DNA from: Ardenticatenales bacterium
GTDB lineage: Bacteria; Chloroflexota; Anaerolineae; Ardenticatenales; Ardenticatenaceae
NCBI GenBank assembly: GCA_020634795.1
Contig: JACKAZ010000002.1
Location: 310,001-374,000, forward strand
Length of the DNA stretch: 64,000 nt
Direction: 5' to 3'
This document shows positions 28,883-37,565 of the stretch, in pieces; position 1 is the first letter of the stretch, and each line of letters opens with the position of its first letter. The notes beneath the pieces are model-generated. The model did no database searches. It saw nothing but the letters and a program-made list of their open reading frames with translations, and had not been told where the DNA came from. The position numbers were made by a program, and so were the translations under genes.

Positions 28883-30421
28883 TTAGGGCGTTCCCAACGG
28901 AACGTTTTCGCGGTGCGGCGGCAGGGTGGGCAGGATGCGGAACCAGTCGCCGACGGGCTGGTAGCGCATGGGGTGGAAGGCAACCGGCGGAAGCTCGCTG
29001 ACATAGATCGGACGTTGGCCAAGTGATACGTGCAGGAGCGTTTGCAACGATTCGTGGGAGATCAGGAAGCGGTTGAGCGTTTGGATATCGGGCCGTTCAC
29101 CCTCGACCCGTTGCAGATATTCGACTGCGGGGATCGCATCCCACCAGCCGATAAGCAGGGCGTTCTCTTCCGCCGTGGTTAGGATGGCGGTCGCATTGTC
29201 GCGGGTGCTGTTGTCCTGCGACCGATCCACCAACGGCCAATGCAACGCCACAGACGCAGCTACGGTCAGGGCCACCATCGCGCCCAACAGCGCCGGGCCG
29301 CGCCGGTCGCTGCCCTCCGCGGCGACCCAGCGCAAAAGCGCGGCCAAGCCGACGCCGATCCACAGCGCCATGACGACGTAGTTCGGCAAGAACATCGTCG
29401 CCTTGTCGATCACGCGGTAGTCGGCGTAGAAGAGGCCGTTGCCCACGAAGAAGAGCAGCAACAGGCCCCCCAGCCGCCAATCGCGGCGCAGCAACAGGCC
29501 CGCACCGAGCAGCGCTGGCCCGATTCCCACCGCCATGAAATCCTGCCAGAGCTGGAGCGCGAACTGGCCCAGCTCGTGCCACAGCCCCGCGAGGTCGTAG
29601 GCGAGCATTGCGCCGCTGAAACTGGCCCCGCTTATCAGCCACCAAAGGCCCCGTACCGTGGTCAGATCGACCGCTTGGAACTGCCCCGCGCTGTCATAGA
29701 GGCCCGCATAGTTGAAGGGGGGCTGCTGCAGATAGAGATAGCTCAGGTAGAAATAGCAGGAGAGCGCGACGGCCGTCGCCCCGGCGGCGGATAGCAACGA
29801 TTTGGGGCGCAGCGTGGCCCGCCAATGACTGCTGATCAGGAAGAAAGCCACGCCCGGCAGCAGCAGGGCCGTGGCCAGATGGTGGCTGAGACCAAGGCCG
29901 ACCAGCAGTCCCACCCCCGCCAGCCGCGTGGCGCTGGGGCGCTCGCGCCAATGGAGCAGTGCCAGCAGCAGGGCCATCATCAGCACTGTGTGCAGAGTGT
30001 AGACCTCGGCGATGAGGGAAAGTGCCCAGAAGTAGGTGGCGCTGGCGAGCAGCCCGACCGCACCGAGCCGCGCGACCGTGCCCACGCCCCAGCGCTGGAG
30101 CGTCCGTTCGACAAGGAGCAACGTACCCGCACCACACACGGCGGAAAAGAGGTTCATGCGGTAGGCGATGTCGCCGACGGGCAGCAGCGCCACCCAGAGC
30201 TTGCCGAGCGCCAGATACAACGGATAGCCCGTTGCGCGGACGATGCCCCCTGTCGCGACAGCGGTGGTCAACTCGGCACTATCGAGGTTGTAGATCGTGG
30301 GGGCCAGCGTGAAGAGGTAGAGCAGCAGCGGCAGGGCAAAGGCAAGCAGCGCGGTCCAGGGCAGCGTCCGCGTTTGTTGGCGCTGGAGGGACCACGATTT
30401 GAATGGCAGTGACTGTTGCAT
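28883..30421 (-). CDS. DUF2723-family membrane protein (GT-C-type glycosyltransferase)
   Basis: The 512-residue protein has about 11 predicted membrane helices. The N-terminal signature LAPTIYNLDSAELTTAV, then GIVRATGYPLYLALGKLW, is that of DUF2723 proteins, in which the Asp-Ser-(A/G)-E loop corresponds to the catalytic acidic loop of GT-C transferases. Related proteins carry out O-mannosylation of surface proteins in Bacteroidota. A soluble tail contains ENALLIGWWDAIPAVEYLQRVEG. It is the first gene of an apparent surface-glycosylation operon. The donor and acceptor are unknown. Confidence 0.82.
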   Translation of the reverse strand: MQQSLPFKSWSLQRQQTRTLPWTALLAFALPLLLYLFTLAPTIYNLDSAELTTAVATGGIVRATGYPLYLALGKLWVALLPVGDIAYRMNLFSAVCGAGTLLLVERTLQRWGVGTVARLGAVGLLASATYFWALSLIAEVYTLHTVLMMALLLALLHWRERPSATRLAGVGLLVGLGLSHHLATALLLPGVAFFLISSHWRATLRPKSLLSAAGATAVALSCYFYLSYLYLQQPPFNYAGLYDSAGQFQAVDLTTVRGLWWLISGASFSGAMLAYDLAGLWHELGQFALQLWQDFMAVGIGPALLGAGLLLRRDWRLGGLLLLFFVGNGLFYADYRVIDKATMFLPNYVVMALWIGVGLAALLRWVAAEGSDRRGPALLGAMVALTVAASVALHWPLVDRSQDNSTRDNATAILTTAEENALLIGWWDAIPAVEYLQRVEGERPDIQTLNRFLISHESLQTLLHVSLGQRPIYVSELPPVAFHPMRYQPVGDWFRILPTLPPHRENVPLGTP

Positions 30422-30567
30422 GGCGGATCAAGGCCCGAGGTGCGATGATTGGCGTGGTAACAACAAGGGATTCGCAAAGGGGTTCGCCCTTGTTCGCCCA
30501 TGTAGAGGCAAAGGGGGGGACGCTGATACATGCAATTTTCAACGCGCCAGAGGCTGCACGCATCGTA

Positions 30568-30735
30568 ATGGAGACAGGCGCTCCACGGAGGATGAACGTC
30601 GTACGTGAGGATGTGCGGGTGTACGGGTGTACGGGTGTGTGGGTGTACGGCCTGGCAAAGCATGGCCCATCAAGGAAAATGCTAGGCCCCCATGCCCCAT
30701 GCACCATGCACCATGCAACTTGCACCATGCACCAT
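30568..30735 (+). repeat. Dispersed intergenic repeat, copy 2, with CATGCAC tandem tail
   Basis: Matches 17884-18036 over its whole length and 38886-38965 over its first part. It also contains five GTGTACGG-like units near 30618-30650 and CATGCAC heptamers at 30690-30732. The gap 30422-31002 holds no gene I can support. A CTCTATCTCTATCGCTCTCT string at ~30845 resembles one at ~14915. Confidence 0.75.
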
Positions 30736-31002
30736 GCCCCACCCCGTAATCATCGCGGTTGTTACCAAAACGGCGCGACGACGCCCGCAAAGAGGTCTAT
30801 TTTCAGGGCAGAAAGCGTTGAAATGACTTACGCTATCCTAGTGCCCCTCTCTATCTCTATCGCTCTCTCTCTTCGCGGTTGTCAATCTCGCCATCTTCGC
30901 TAGAGTATCGTCCATGCACCAACCCCCTTGCTGTCTTTGCCGCAGGTATTTTCGTCCTCCATCCGTCCTCTATAAAGGCGGAAAGCGACGCACGACACGC
31001 TT

Positions 31003-31605
31003 ATGACCGAGCAATCCATGAATAACCCCGTGCTCCTCAGCGAACAGAGCGACAGATGGCTGATTGAGCAAAGTTTGGCAGGTAACAACGGCGCTTGGGC
31101 CGCCCTGATTGGCCGGTACGAGCGCCTCATCTACAGCATCCCGTTGCGGTATGGCATGAGCGAAAGCCAAGCGGCAGATATCTTTCAAGATGTCTGTCTC
31201 ATTCTGTTGGAGCGATTGGAACAGCTCAGAGACCATGAGCGCATGGCCTCGTGGTTGGGTACGACAACGCGGCGCGAATGTTGGCGACATACCAATCGGC
31301 GGGACAGGGCGGGGCCGGACGACCCCGATGCCTTTTTCGAGCAGCAGCCTTCGGCGTTGGAACATCCTGAGGTGATCGTGGAAGCGTGGGAGCGCTACAC
31401 GGCGCTCCATCAGGCGTTGGCAAAGCTCGAAGCACGCTGCCGGACCCTGTTGAAGCGGCTTTATTTTGGCTATCCCCCCCCTACCTATGTGGAGCTGGGG
31501 GAGGAATTAGAAATGCCCGTTGGGAGTATTGGCCCCACGCGGGCCCGCTGTTTGGAAAAACTACGCCATGAAATGCACGGAGAAAATTATAGGGTGACAT
31601 CATGA
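31003..31605 (+). CDS. ECF-type RNA polymerase sigma factor
   Basis: The 200-residue sigma-70-family factor has only regions 2 and 4. Region 2 is LIGRYERLIYSIPLRYGMS, then ADIFQDVCLILLERLEQL and WLGTTTRRECWRH (-10 recognition). Region 4 is CRTLLKRLYFGYPPPTYVELGEEL, then the helix-turn-helix MPVGSIGPTRARCLEKL. The FYPPPTY-type insertion is typical of the ECF group paired with FecR-like proteins. The stop overlaps the start of the FecR-like gene by 4 bases, so the two form a sigma/anti-sigma unit. A TATAAA at about 30974 may be the -10 box. Confidence 0.88.
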   Translation: MTEQSMNNPVLLSEQSDRWLIEQSLAGNNGAWAALIGRYERLIYSIPLRYGMSESQAADIFQDVCLILLERLEQLRDHERMASWLGTTTRRECWRHTNRRDRAGPDDPDAFFEQQPSALEHPEVIVEAWERYTALHQALAKLEARCRTLLKRLYFGYPPPTYVELGEELEMPVGSIGPTRARCLEKLRHEMHGENYRVTS

Positions 31606-32507
31606 CGAACCAACACCCCTCGTGGGAGTCACTCGTAACCTGGGTCGAAGCGGGCGCAGAAGGGCGCGAGATCGCGGCCCATCTGGCAGGGTGCGAGCCG
31701 TGCGCTGCCGATGCGGCGTGGCTTGCCCAGACCCTTGATGCTATGCAAGGCGATGCCGCGTTCAAAGCACCCCCCGATGGGGTGCGCCAGCGTGCCATCG
31801 CGGCCCATCGGCAGCGCTATCCCTCGACGGGGCATGGCAAGGCGCAGCGCACTTTGCCGCGTCGTTCGCTGCTCTATGCGTTGCTTGCTGCTGCGGCGCT
31901 CCTGCTCTTCATGGTGGTGGTTCAAAGGCAGCCGAGCAAGGCCGCGCCGCTGGTCGCCGTGACGGGGGTGGAAGGAGAGGTGACGGTCACCAATCGGGAC
32001 GAGCAGACGCGGCGTGTGATGAACGGGGCGCCCCTGGAAATCGGCGACCGACTGACCACTGGGGAAGATGGGTTGGCTATCGTCGAATTCAGGGGCAACC
32101 AAGCGGCCGTGAAGGTCTGGTCCAACAGCGAGTTGAGCGTGGATGATCTCGTCGTCGACGAAGGCCAGATCACGGCGTTGGATATTACCTGTCGTGACGG
32201 ACGGATGAAGGCGACGGTGGCCCAGCCGATGGCCTTCACGATGCAAGCGTATGGCAACGAGCTGACCACCCGCCAAGGGGAATTCGAGGTCGAGTATTAC
32301 CGGGATGATCATTCGACGGAAGTGAAGATCGAGGCGGGAGAATTGACAATCGCCAACGAAGCGGGGCGGCGCACCTTTAGCGAGGGCACCGAGCTGTTGA
32401 TCTGGTATCAAACGTTGCCGGGCGATCCCCTCGAATACCCCTTAATCTACGGCGATGAAACTTCGTGGCGTGACGGCGAAGCACTGGGGTTGCGAGCCAG
32501 TCAGTAG
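31602..32507 (+). CDS. FecR-domain anti-sigma factor-like membrane protein
   Basis: The 301-residue protein has an N-terminal cytoplasmic segment with an H-x3-C-x2-C zinc-binding anti-sigma motif (HLAGCEPC, about residue 28). One membrane helix lies at about 90-107. The periplasmic-side FecR domain includes VTGVEGEVTV, APLEIGDRLTTGEDGLAIVEF and VKVWSNSELSVDDL. Such proteins hold the partner sigma factor at the membrane and release it on an external signal. It is translationally coupled to the sigma gene. The signal and regulon are unknown. Confidence 0.85.
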   Translation: MTNQHPSWESLVTWVEAGAEGREIAAHLAGCEPCAADAAWLAQTLDAMQGDAAFKAPPDGVRQRAIAAHRQRYPSTGHGKAQRTLPRRSLLYALLAAAALLLFMVVVQRQPSKAAPLVAVTGVEGEVTVTNRDEQTRRVMNGAPLEIGDRLTTGEDGLAIVEFRGNQAAVKVWSNSELSVDDLVVDEGQITALDITCRDGRMKATVAQPMAFTMQAYGNELTTRQGEFEVEYYRDDHSTEVKIEAGELTIANEAGRRTFSEGTELLIWYQTLPGDPLEYPLIYGDETSWRDGEALGLRASQ

Positions 32508-32529
32508 AACGGGGAAGGAGCAGCCCCCC

Positions 32530-33951
32530 TCACTTAAGGATGTAGTACGTCGCCTTCCGCTCGCCGACTTTGAGGAGGATGCCGCGATCGACCATATCGG
32601 CCAAGTCGCGGCGCAAGGTTTCGGCGCTCACTTCCGGCACCAGTTCGCGGAAATCGCTGTTGGTGATCCGGCCGTCCGCGATCACGAAGCCGACCGCCTC
32701 CAATTGGCGCGGGTTCAGCCCCATCGCGCGGTAGGGGGCCAAGCGATCCTTGGGCGTGGTGATCGGTGGGGCGGCCACCGTCTGTTGCGACAGGGCGTCG
32801 CCCGCGCCGTAAAGGGTCAGCCGGAAGCCGTTGGCCGTCTCTTCCAACTTGGGACGTGGCAGCTTGTACTGGGTCGCAAGCGTGAGGATGCGGTCGATCC
32901 CATAGCCCAGCCGCTCGATGAAGCCAAGATCACTCAGCATCTGCACCAGCCGCTCGTTGCGGCTGAAGCGCTCCTCCAGAATGTTGTCGATCGTGACATG
33001 GCCCGGCAGCCGACCTGGCGACAGAAATTCGATCCGATCCGAGAAGATGAAGATCTGGATTTCGCTCCCTCGAATCGCATAATCGCGATGGGCGACCGCG
33101 TTCACGATCGCTTCGCGCACCGCCTCGCGCGGATATTCGAGTTGCTCCTGTCGTTGCAAACCGCTCATCCGCACCCCGCGCCGCATGTTATCGACCAAGA
33201 AGGCCTCGGCTTGGCGAATCTGCTGGGGCAAGGGGCCGCCGATCTGCTGTCGCAGGAAGATGTCGTTCATCTGCCGGTCGGCGTAGCGGGCGATGAGGAT
33301 CTGCGCGCTGGGCAACCACTGCTGCGGTTGCCGCCCAAAAAGCAGGAGGCCCGCATAGGTGGGCCGACCGTCGCCGCTGCGTAGCACCCCCCGCCGCCGC
33401 AAAAGCTCGCTGGCCCGTTGTTCTTCGCCGACGGCCCCCTCGTCGTATTCTTGCAGATGGGCGAGGTACTGTTCGATGGCGCTGCGACTGAGGTCGCCCG
33501 CCGTCGCGCCCTGCGGGACCTGTTGCTCGAAGGGGGTTTCGCGTCGCGCCAGGATCTTCGCACGGAGCGCCGCAGTGCTCATCACGATCGTTTCGGTGCC
33601 GATGCGTTGCAGGTAGCGCCCGTTAAGCTGGTAGATCGACGGCATCACGTCGGGCAGCGTGAGTTTGAGCAGCGGCAAGCCCTCGAATTCAACCGCTTCG
33701 ATCTGCACGACCCCGCCGACCATCGGTGGCTCGGTGAGCAGCAGGGCTGCGAGTGCCCGCTGCTCCATTTCGTCCGGGTCGGCCAAGCCGTTGACCAAGC
33801 CGCCCTTCGTCATGCCGATCAGCATCGTGCCCCCGCGCTGGTTGGCGAGGGCGACCAACTGCGCGGCGATCTCCTCGCGGCTACTGCGATCGGGCAGAAA
33901 GAGCAGCTCCTCGTGGGGCGCTTGATCGAGGAGCGTCTGCCAATCAGTCAT
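32530..33951 (-). CDS. AlbA_2 (Schlafen-like) DNA-binding domain plus HATPase-like regulator
   Basis: The 473-residue protein begins with an AlbA_2/Schlafen-AAA_4 domain (EEIAAQLVALANQRGGTMLIG, about residues 25-130). A GHKL-ATPase-like C-terminal module follows (EYPREAVREAIVNAVAHRDY, then EIQIFIFSDRIEFLSPGRLPG), as in the 'ATP-dependent DNA helicase RecG-related' family. The protein ends with a winged helix (NSDFRELVPEVSAETLRRDL). Proteins of this kind are usually transcription regulators, and some Schlafen-like relatives are linked to defence. It overlaps the upstream secreted-protein gene by 8 bases, so it is translationally coupled. Confidence 0.78.
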   Translation of the reverse strand: MTDWQTLLDQAPHEELLFLPDRSSREEIAAQLVALANQRGGTMLIGMTKGGLVNGLADPDEMEQRALAALLLTEPPMVGGVVQIEAVEFEGLPLLKLTLPDVMPSIYQLNGRYLQRIGTETIVMSTAALRAKILARRETPFEQQVPQGATAGDLSRSAIEQYLAHLQEYDEGAVGEEQRASELLRRRGVLRSGDGRPTYAGLLLFGRQPQQWLPSAQILIARYADRQMNDIFLRQQIGGPLPQQIRQAEAFLVDNMRRGVRMSGLQRQEQLEYPREAVREAIVNAVAHRDYAIRGSEIQIFIFSDRIEFLSPGRLPGHVTIDNILEERFSRNERLVQMLSDLGFIERLGYGIDRILTLATQYKLPRPKLEETANGFRLTLYGAGDALSQQTVAAPPITTPKDRLAPYRAMGLNPRQLEAVGFVIADGRITNSDFRELVPEVSAETLRRDLADMVDRGILLKVGERKATYYILK

Positions 33952-35284
33952 GGGTCAGGGCCAGTTGCCCGTCGAGCCAGCGGTAGCCCGTGCCCGGCGT
34001 CACATCGTAGCCGGGGATTCCCGCGATGCGCCATTCACAATCTTTTGGATTCTCCACCGTGAAGCCTAAGACGGACCATGTGATTTCACGGGGAGGCATC
34101 CTGCCCCATACCTTACTGACCGGCACGACCGTGGTGCGGACGGCGCGGGGTTCGTGACGCAATTCGGCATTGCGGTCGGGTTGGTAGGCGATGCTCTGAA
34201 TGATAACGCCTTCGAGGTCGTCCCACGAGTTGACGCCCAAGGCCCGCGCGAGCGCGCTTTTCCATAATTCGGGGGCTTCTAGCGTGGTGCCGTTAAAGAA
34301 GCGCTGCATGAACGCATCTTCCGCCTGGCCAATACCGAGCAACATGGTGGCCACGGCTTTTTCAGGATAGGGGGAATCGGTCGGCAGCGCGGGTGTGCCA
34401 TAGATGAAGGCCACCCCTTGCTCGACCGGCGGCAAGGTCCGTCCGTTGGGGCCGATGAAGGTGGTGGGGCCGCTGTCGGTCGTCGGCTTGTAGATCGACC
34501 GGATCGCCAACTGGCTGCGTTCAAAGGCGGTGCGACGGTAGGTGGTCACGATTGCGGTGGGGTCACCCGCCCCCTCATTTTCGGGCTCTATCACGTCTAG
34601 GGTGATGACATCGGCGCGCCAAAAGCCGAGCAGGCCAAAGTATTGCTGCTGCGGGTTCACGGGATCGCACGGGAAACGGCTCGACTCGTCATGGTAGCGC
34701 CAGAGCGAAAGGGTCTGGCTGTTGGCACTGCTTCCCTTAATGACCAGTTCGTTGACCGCGTCGAACTTTTCGTTGACCGCGTCGTACTTCGGACTGGGCA
34801 GCAAGTTAGACAGGTAGGCGGTGATGTTTGGCCCTTCGCCCATGTAGTCGTTGTCCGGCGTGGCAAGCTCCCAGCTATAGATCTCGGGCGGCGTGCAGGG
34901 GAGTGCGTCGTATATCGCAGCTTTGACCGGGGCGTTGTCCCAGTTCCGCTCAAGCGTCGGATCGTACTGGTAGAGCACGACCCACTCTTCCTCGGTATCC
35001 CCATCCACATCCAGTGTTTCCGTCTTTACCACGCGCAACTCTTCGGCGTCGCTGCCCCGCTTCTCGAAGATCTCCGCGAAGTCGATGCTGCCCTTGCCAC
35101 TGCCCGGCAGCCGTGGGGCCGCGCTGCCCTGGCAGGAGGTGAACGCCAAAAGGACCAAGAGCAGCAAAGCACCTACCACGAGTGGCAGGCGCATCCGGCT
35201 CCCGCTCAAGATCAACAGCAGCAGCAGGATGAATAAGACGATGATGCCGATGACGACGATGCTCGACAATCCCAGCTCCGGCAT
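33944..35284 (-). CDS. Membrane-anchored exported protein of unknown function
   Basis: The 446-residue protein has two N-terminal hydrophobic helices (residues 7-28 and 32-50). The second ends in LLLLVLLAFTSCQG, which resembles a lipobox placed after an extra helix. The remainder is an extracellular mixed alpha/beta domain with 'DVDGDTEEEWVVLY', a pattern common to integrin-like or FG-GAP-type calcium sites. No family was recognised. It overlaps the downstream regulator gene, so the two may form a sensing pair. A TACAAT on the minus strand at about 35325 may be a -10 box. Confidence 0.65.
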   Translation of the reverse strand: MPELGLSSIVVIGIIVLFILLLLLILSGSRMRLPLVVGALLLLVLLAFTSCQGSAAPRLPGSGKGSIDFAEIFEKRGSDAEELRVVKTETLDVDGDTEEEWVVLYQYDPTLERNWDNAPVKAAIYDALPCTPPEIYSWELATPDNDYMGEGPNITAYLSNLLPSPKYDAVNEKFDAVNELVIKGSSANSQTLSLWRYHDESSRFPCDPVNPQQQYFGLLGFWRADVITLDVIEPENEGAGDPTAIVTTYRRTAFERSQLAIRSIYKPTTDSGPTTFIGPNGRTLPPVEQGVAFIYGTPALPTDSPYPEKAVATMLLGIGQAEDAFMQRFFNGTTLEAPELWKSALARALGVNSWDDLEGVIIQSIAYQPDRNAELRHEPRAVRTTVVPVSKVWGRMPPREITWSVLGFTVENPKDCEWRIAGIPGYDVTPGTGYRWLDGQLALTHD

Positions 35285-35360
35285 GGTTCACCCGTAGAAT
35301 TTACCATTTTTGGATATTTTATTGTATCACATCGTGCAAGAAAGGGAACAACAAGCGAAG

Positions 35361-35402
35361 ATGCGCTCGTCCCAACAGGTCAGATCGTTGGAACGAGCGC
35401 AT
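35361..35402 (-). terminator. Long hairpin downstream of the DUF305 gene
   Basis: Sixteen-base arms beginning ATGCGCTCGT pair with one G-T wobble around a 10-nt loop. It lies 32 bases after the DUF305 stop. The trailing sequence is T-rich but interrupted. Confidence 0.6.
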
Positions 35403-35433
35403 TCATATGCCTCTAGATGTCAAGGGCAACGTC

Positions 35434-36060
35434 TTATGGCGTGACCTCGTGCCACTCCGACCGCCAGCGCTCAAATTGCGCGACTTCGGCCTGCTGCGCC
35501 GAAATGATGGCGGTGGCAAGGGCGGTCAATTCGGGACGATCCGTGCGGGCGGCGACCAGCTCCGCCATTTGGATCGCGCCCTCGTGATGGACGGTCATGG
35601 CCTCGAGGAACGCCAGATCGAACTGATCGCTGGGCATGGTGCGCAGCGCCTCGACCTCGTTGGTCATGCTCATCCCATGATCATCGCCGCCGCTGGCTTC
35701 ACGCTCGTACCAGCCTTGCAGCCAGCCCTGCATGGTGTCGATCTCACTCTGCTGGGTCGTGATGATCGCTTCCGCCACCGCCTTGATCTCGGGACGCGCC
35801 GACCGATCTTGTGCGATCTTCGCCATCTCGATGGCAGAGTCGTGGTGGGCGATCATCATGTCCAGAAAGGCGATCTCGAACTCTGCCCCCGATAGCCCTT
35901 CCAATGCTGTCACGCCCATGGACATGTCGTTCATCCCCGCGTGATCGCCTATCGCGCTGCCCTCGTGGTCGATCGACGCTTGTTGGGACGGCGCGCAGGC
36001 CGCTGTCAGCCAGAGAAACAAAAGAAGCGAAAGAGCCCGACTCGTGTCACGGCGTAGCAT
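35434..36060 (-). CDS. DUF305 family lipoprotein
   Basis: The 208-residue exported protein has a lipobox LTAAC near residue 22. Two copies of the DUF305 signature follow, FLDMMIAHHDSAIEMAKIA and FLEAMTVHHEGAIQMAELV, each with the paired His of this ferritin-like family. DUF305 proteins are frequently found in copper-handling clusters and may bind metal at the cell surface. It is the last gene of the MerR-controlled unit, separated by 130 bases from the cytochrome gene. A strong AGGAGG Shine-Dalgarno precedes the ATG. Confidence 0.88.
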   Translation of the reverse strand: MLRRDTSRALSLLLFLWLTAACAPSQQASIDHEGSAIGDHAGMNDMSMGVTALEGLSGAEFEIAFLDMMIAHHDSAIEMAKIAQDRSARPEIKAVAEAIITTQQSEIDTMQGWLQGWYEREASGGDDHGMSMTNEVEALRTMPSDQFDLAFLEAMTVHHEGAIQMAELVAARTDRPELTALATAIISAQQAEVAQFERWRSEWHEVTP

Positions 36061-36191
36061 CGCAATCCTCCTGATAAGGTTATGAATGGCGGGATCGGGT
36101 GGCTTGGCCTTACAAGGTCATGGGAAGGAAACGCGCTGGAGGAAGGCCAAGTGCGATGCAGATCATCCGGGTGTTGACGGGGGCATGCCGC

Positions 36192-36674
36192 CTACTTCGG
36201 CTGGGCGGCGGCGATGTCGGGCGGCCAGCGGCTCTTGATGTAGGCCAGCACCGCTTCGATCTCTTCGTCGTTCAGCCGCTCGTTATAGGCGGGCATTCGG
36301 CTGGACGGGCTGGTTCCGCCAAAACGGATGACGTTCAGAAGATAAGTGTCATCGTGGTGCCACGTGTGGCCGTTGGCGTCGTGGGGCGGTGCTTTGAGCG
36401 TGCCATCCGCGTTGGGCTGCCGCCAATTGGCTTCGCCCTCCAGATTCGCGCCGTGACAAGCCGCGCAATTGGCCGCGTAGAGCCGTTGCCCCAACGCAAG
36501 GGTTGGATCATCGCTGACCGCTGGGGTGGCGATGTCTGCGCCAGTGCCACGCCCAAAGAGAAGCCATGCCACCCCACCGATCACGATCAGCGCGCCGACG
36601 ATGATCCCGAGCGAGGGACGCTTGGCGGGGGCCGGTGCGTCGTTCCCGTGCTGTTTGCGTGCTGTTTTTGCCAT
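36192..36674 (-). CDS. Membrane-anchored mono-heme cytochrome c
   Basis: The 160-residue protein has an N-terminal membrane anchor (SLGIIVGALIVIGGVAWLLF) and a class I cytochrome c domain. The heme-binding motif is CAACH at about residue 71-75. The distal Met is probably in MPAYNERLNDEEIEAVLAYIKS. HTWHHDDTYLLNVIRFGG between them is characteristic of cytochromes c associated with copper-trafficking or oxidase gene sets. The anchor places the heme outside the membrane. It lies between the CopZ-like and DUF305 genes on the same strand. Confidence 0.88.
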   Translation of the reverse strand: MAKTARKQHGNDAPAPAKRPSLGIIVGALIVIGGVAWLLFGRGTGADIATPAVSDDPTLALGQRLYAANCAACHGANLEGEANWRQPNADGTLKAPPHDANGHTWHHDDTYLLNVIRFGGTSPSSRMPAYNERLNDEEIEAVLAYIKSRWPPDIAAAQPK

Positions 36675-36723
36675 GAGGAACCTCGGTAGGTCGGTGCGGT
36701 TGGTTATGGGGGGTGCAACGCCT

Positions 36724-36930
36724 TCAGCGTGCGGGCGGATAGCCGATCTCTTCGAGCAGCGCCGCGATGGTGGGCCAATCGGCGGGCGCCACCCATTGCA
36801 CCGTCACGGCCTTGCTATCCACGTCGGCCTGCACGTGGCGGACGCCCTCAAGCTCGCCAAGCTCCCGTTCAATCGTGCGGGTGCAGTGGCCACAACTAAT
36901 GTCCGGTGCGGTAAACGTTCGTTCGGTCAT
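36724..36930 (-). CDS. Heavy-metal-associated (CopZ-like) chaperone
   Basis: The 68-residue HMA-domain protein has the metal-binding loop ISCGHCTRTIERELGELEGV (GHC, CxxC type: C-G-H-C) and the ferredoxin-like VxxVxAD...VTVQW pattern. Such proteins carry Cu(I) or similar soft metals in the cytosol. Two ATGs are possible. The one at 36930 has AAAGG at better spacing than the one at 36936. It begins 5 bases after the MerR stop, so they share a transcript. No P-type ATPase gene is present in the window. Confidence 0.88.
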   Translation of the reverse strand: MTERTFTAPDISCGHCTRTIERELGELEGVRHVQADVDSKAVTVQWVAPADWPTIAALLEEIGYPPAR

Positions 36931-36935
36931 CGTCA

Positions 36936-37364
36936 TTACCTTTCTGTTGAAGAATGGGCGTGAATGCCATGTGTCGTCATGCCGTCTAGGATCGGACAAT
37001 CGCTGGTCGGCCCATCGCCGCTGCATTGGCCAATCAGATGGCGCAGTGCATCACGCATCGTTTCCAATGCGTCGATCTTTTCTTCGATTTGCTCGACCTT
37101 TTGCAGCGCTTGCTCGCGTACTTCGCGTTTGCTCGCGCGGTCATTGGCCCGTAGTGAAAGGAGCTCTTTGATCTCATCCAACGTGAAGCCCAACGCCTGC
37201 GCCCCCTTAATGAAACGCAACCGCTCCACGCTTTGCACCGGGTAGAGGCGATAGCCGGACGCATTGCGCGGTGGCTCCGGCAACAAGCCCCGGCTCTCGT
37301 AATAGCGCAGCGTCTCGCTGTTGATCTCGACCGCCTGCGCCAACTGGCTCGTGGTCAATCCCAT
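36936..37364 (-). CDS. MerR-family metal-responsive regulator (CueR/MerR-like)
   Basis: The 142-residue regulator has an N-terminal winged helix-turn-helix (LAQAVEINSETLRYYESRGLL, then NASGYRLYP), a long dimerisation helix, and a C-terminal metal loop with C-SGDGPTSD-CPIL. That Cys-x8-Cys-Pro-Ile arrangement is like the Cu(I) loop of CueR, and MerR-type Hg/Zn relatives cannot be excluded. It heads the operon with the CopZ-like, cytochrome c and DUF305 genes and should control its own promoter at 37401-37431. Confidence 0.9.
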   Translation of the reverse strand: MGLTTSQLAQAVEINSETLRYYESRGLLPEPPRNASGYRLYPVQSVERLRFIKGAQALGFTLDEIKELLSLRANDRASKREVREQALQKVEQIEEKIDALETMRDALRHLIGQCSGDGPTSDCPILDGMTTHGIHAHSSTER

Positions 37365-37400
37365 CGCTCGTCTCCTCGCCTTCCTCTCGACGATTCATCA

Positions 37401-37431
37401 ATTATAACCCTGTAGCTAGGTACGGGGTCAA
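37401..37431 (-). promoter_or_regulatory. MerR-type promoter/operator with 19-bp spacer
   Basis: On the minus strand TTGACC (37426-37431) and TATAAT (37401-37406) are spaced by exactly 19 bp. That is the long spacing that MerR-family activators correct by twisting DNA. Between and over the boxes is a 22-bp dyad (37407-37428) with outer arms ACCCTGTA and TACGGGGT, which match at 7 of 8 positions after complementing. It lies 37 bases before the merR ATG. Confidence 0.88.
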
Positions 37432-37565
37432 ATGGGGCGAGGGGCGAGTTCAAGAGTTGGGAGTTGGTGGGTTACGGCGTGCTGGAGAGGAGCAGGGGGG
37501 ATGGAGAATGGGGTGAGGTGGGGCATTGTAATGAGGCTCCGCGCCTGCGGCATCTACGCTTTGAA

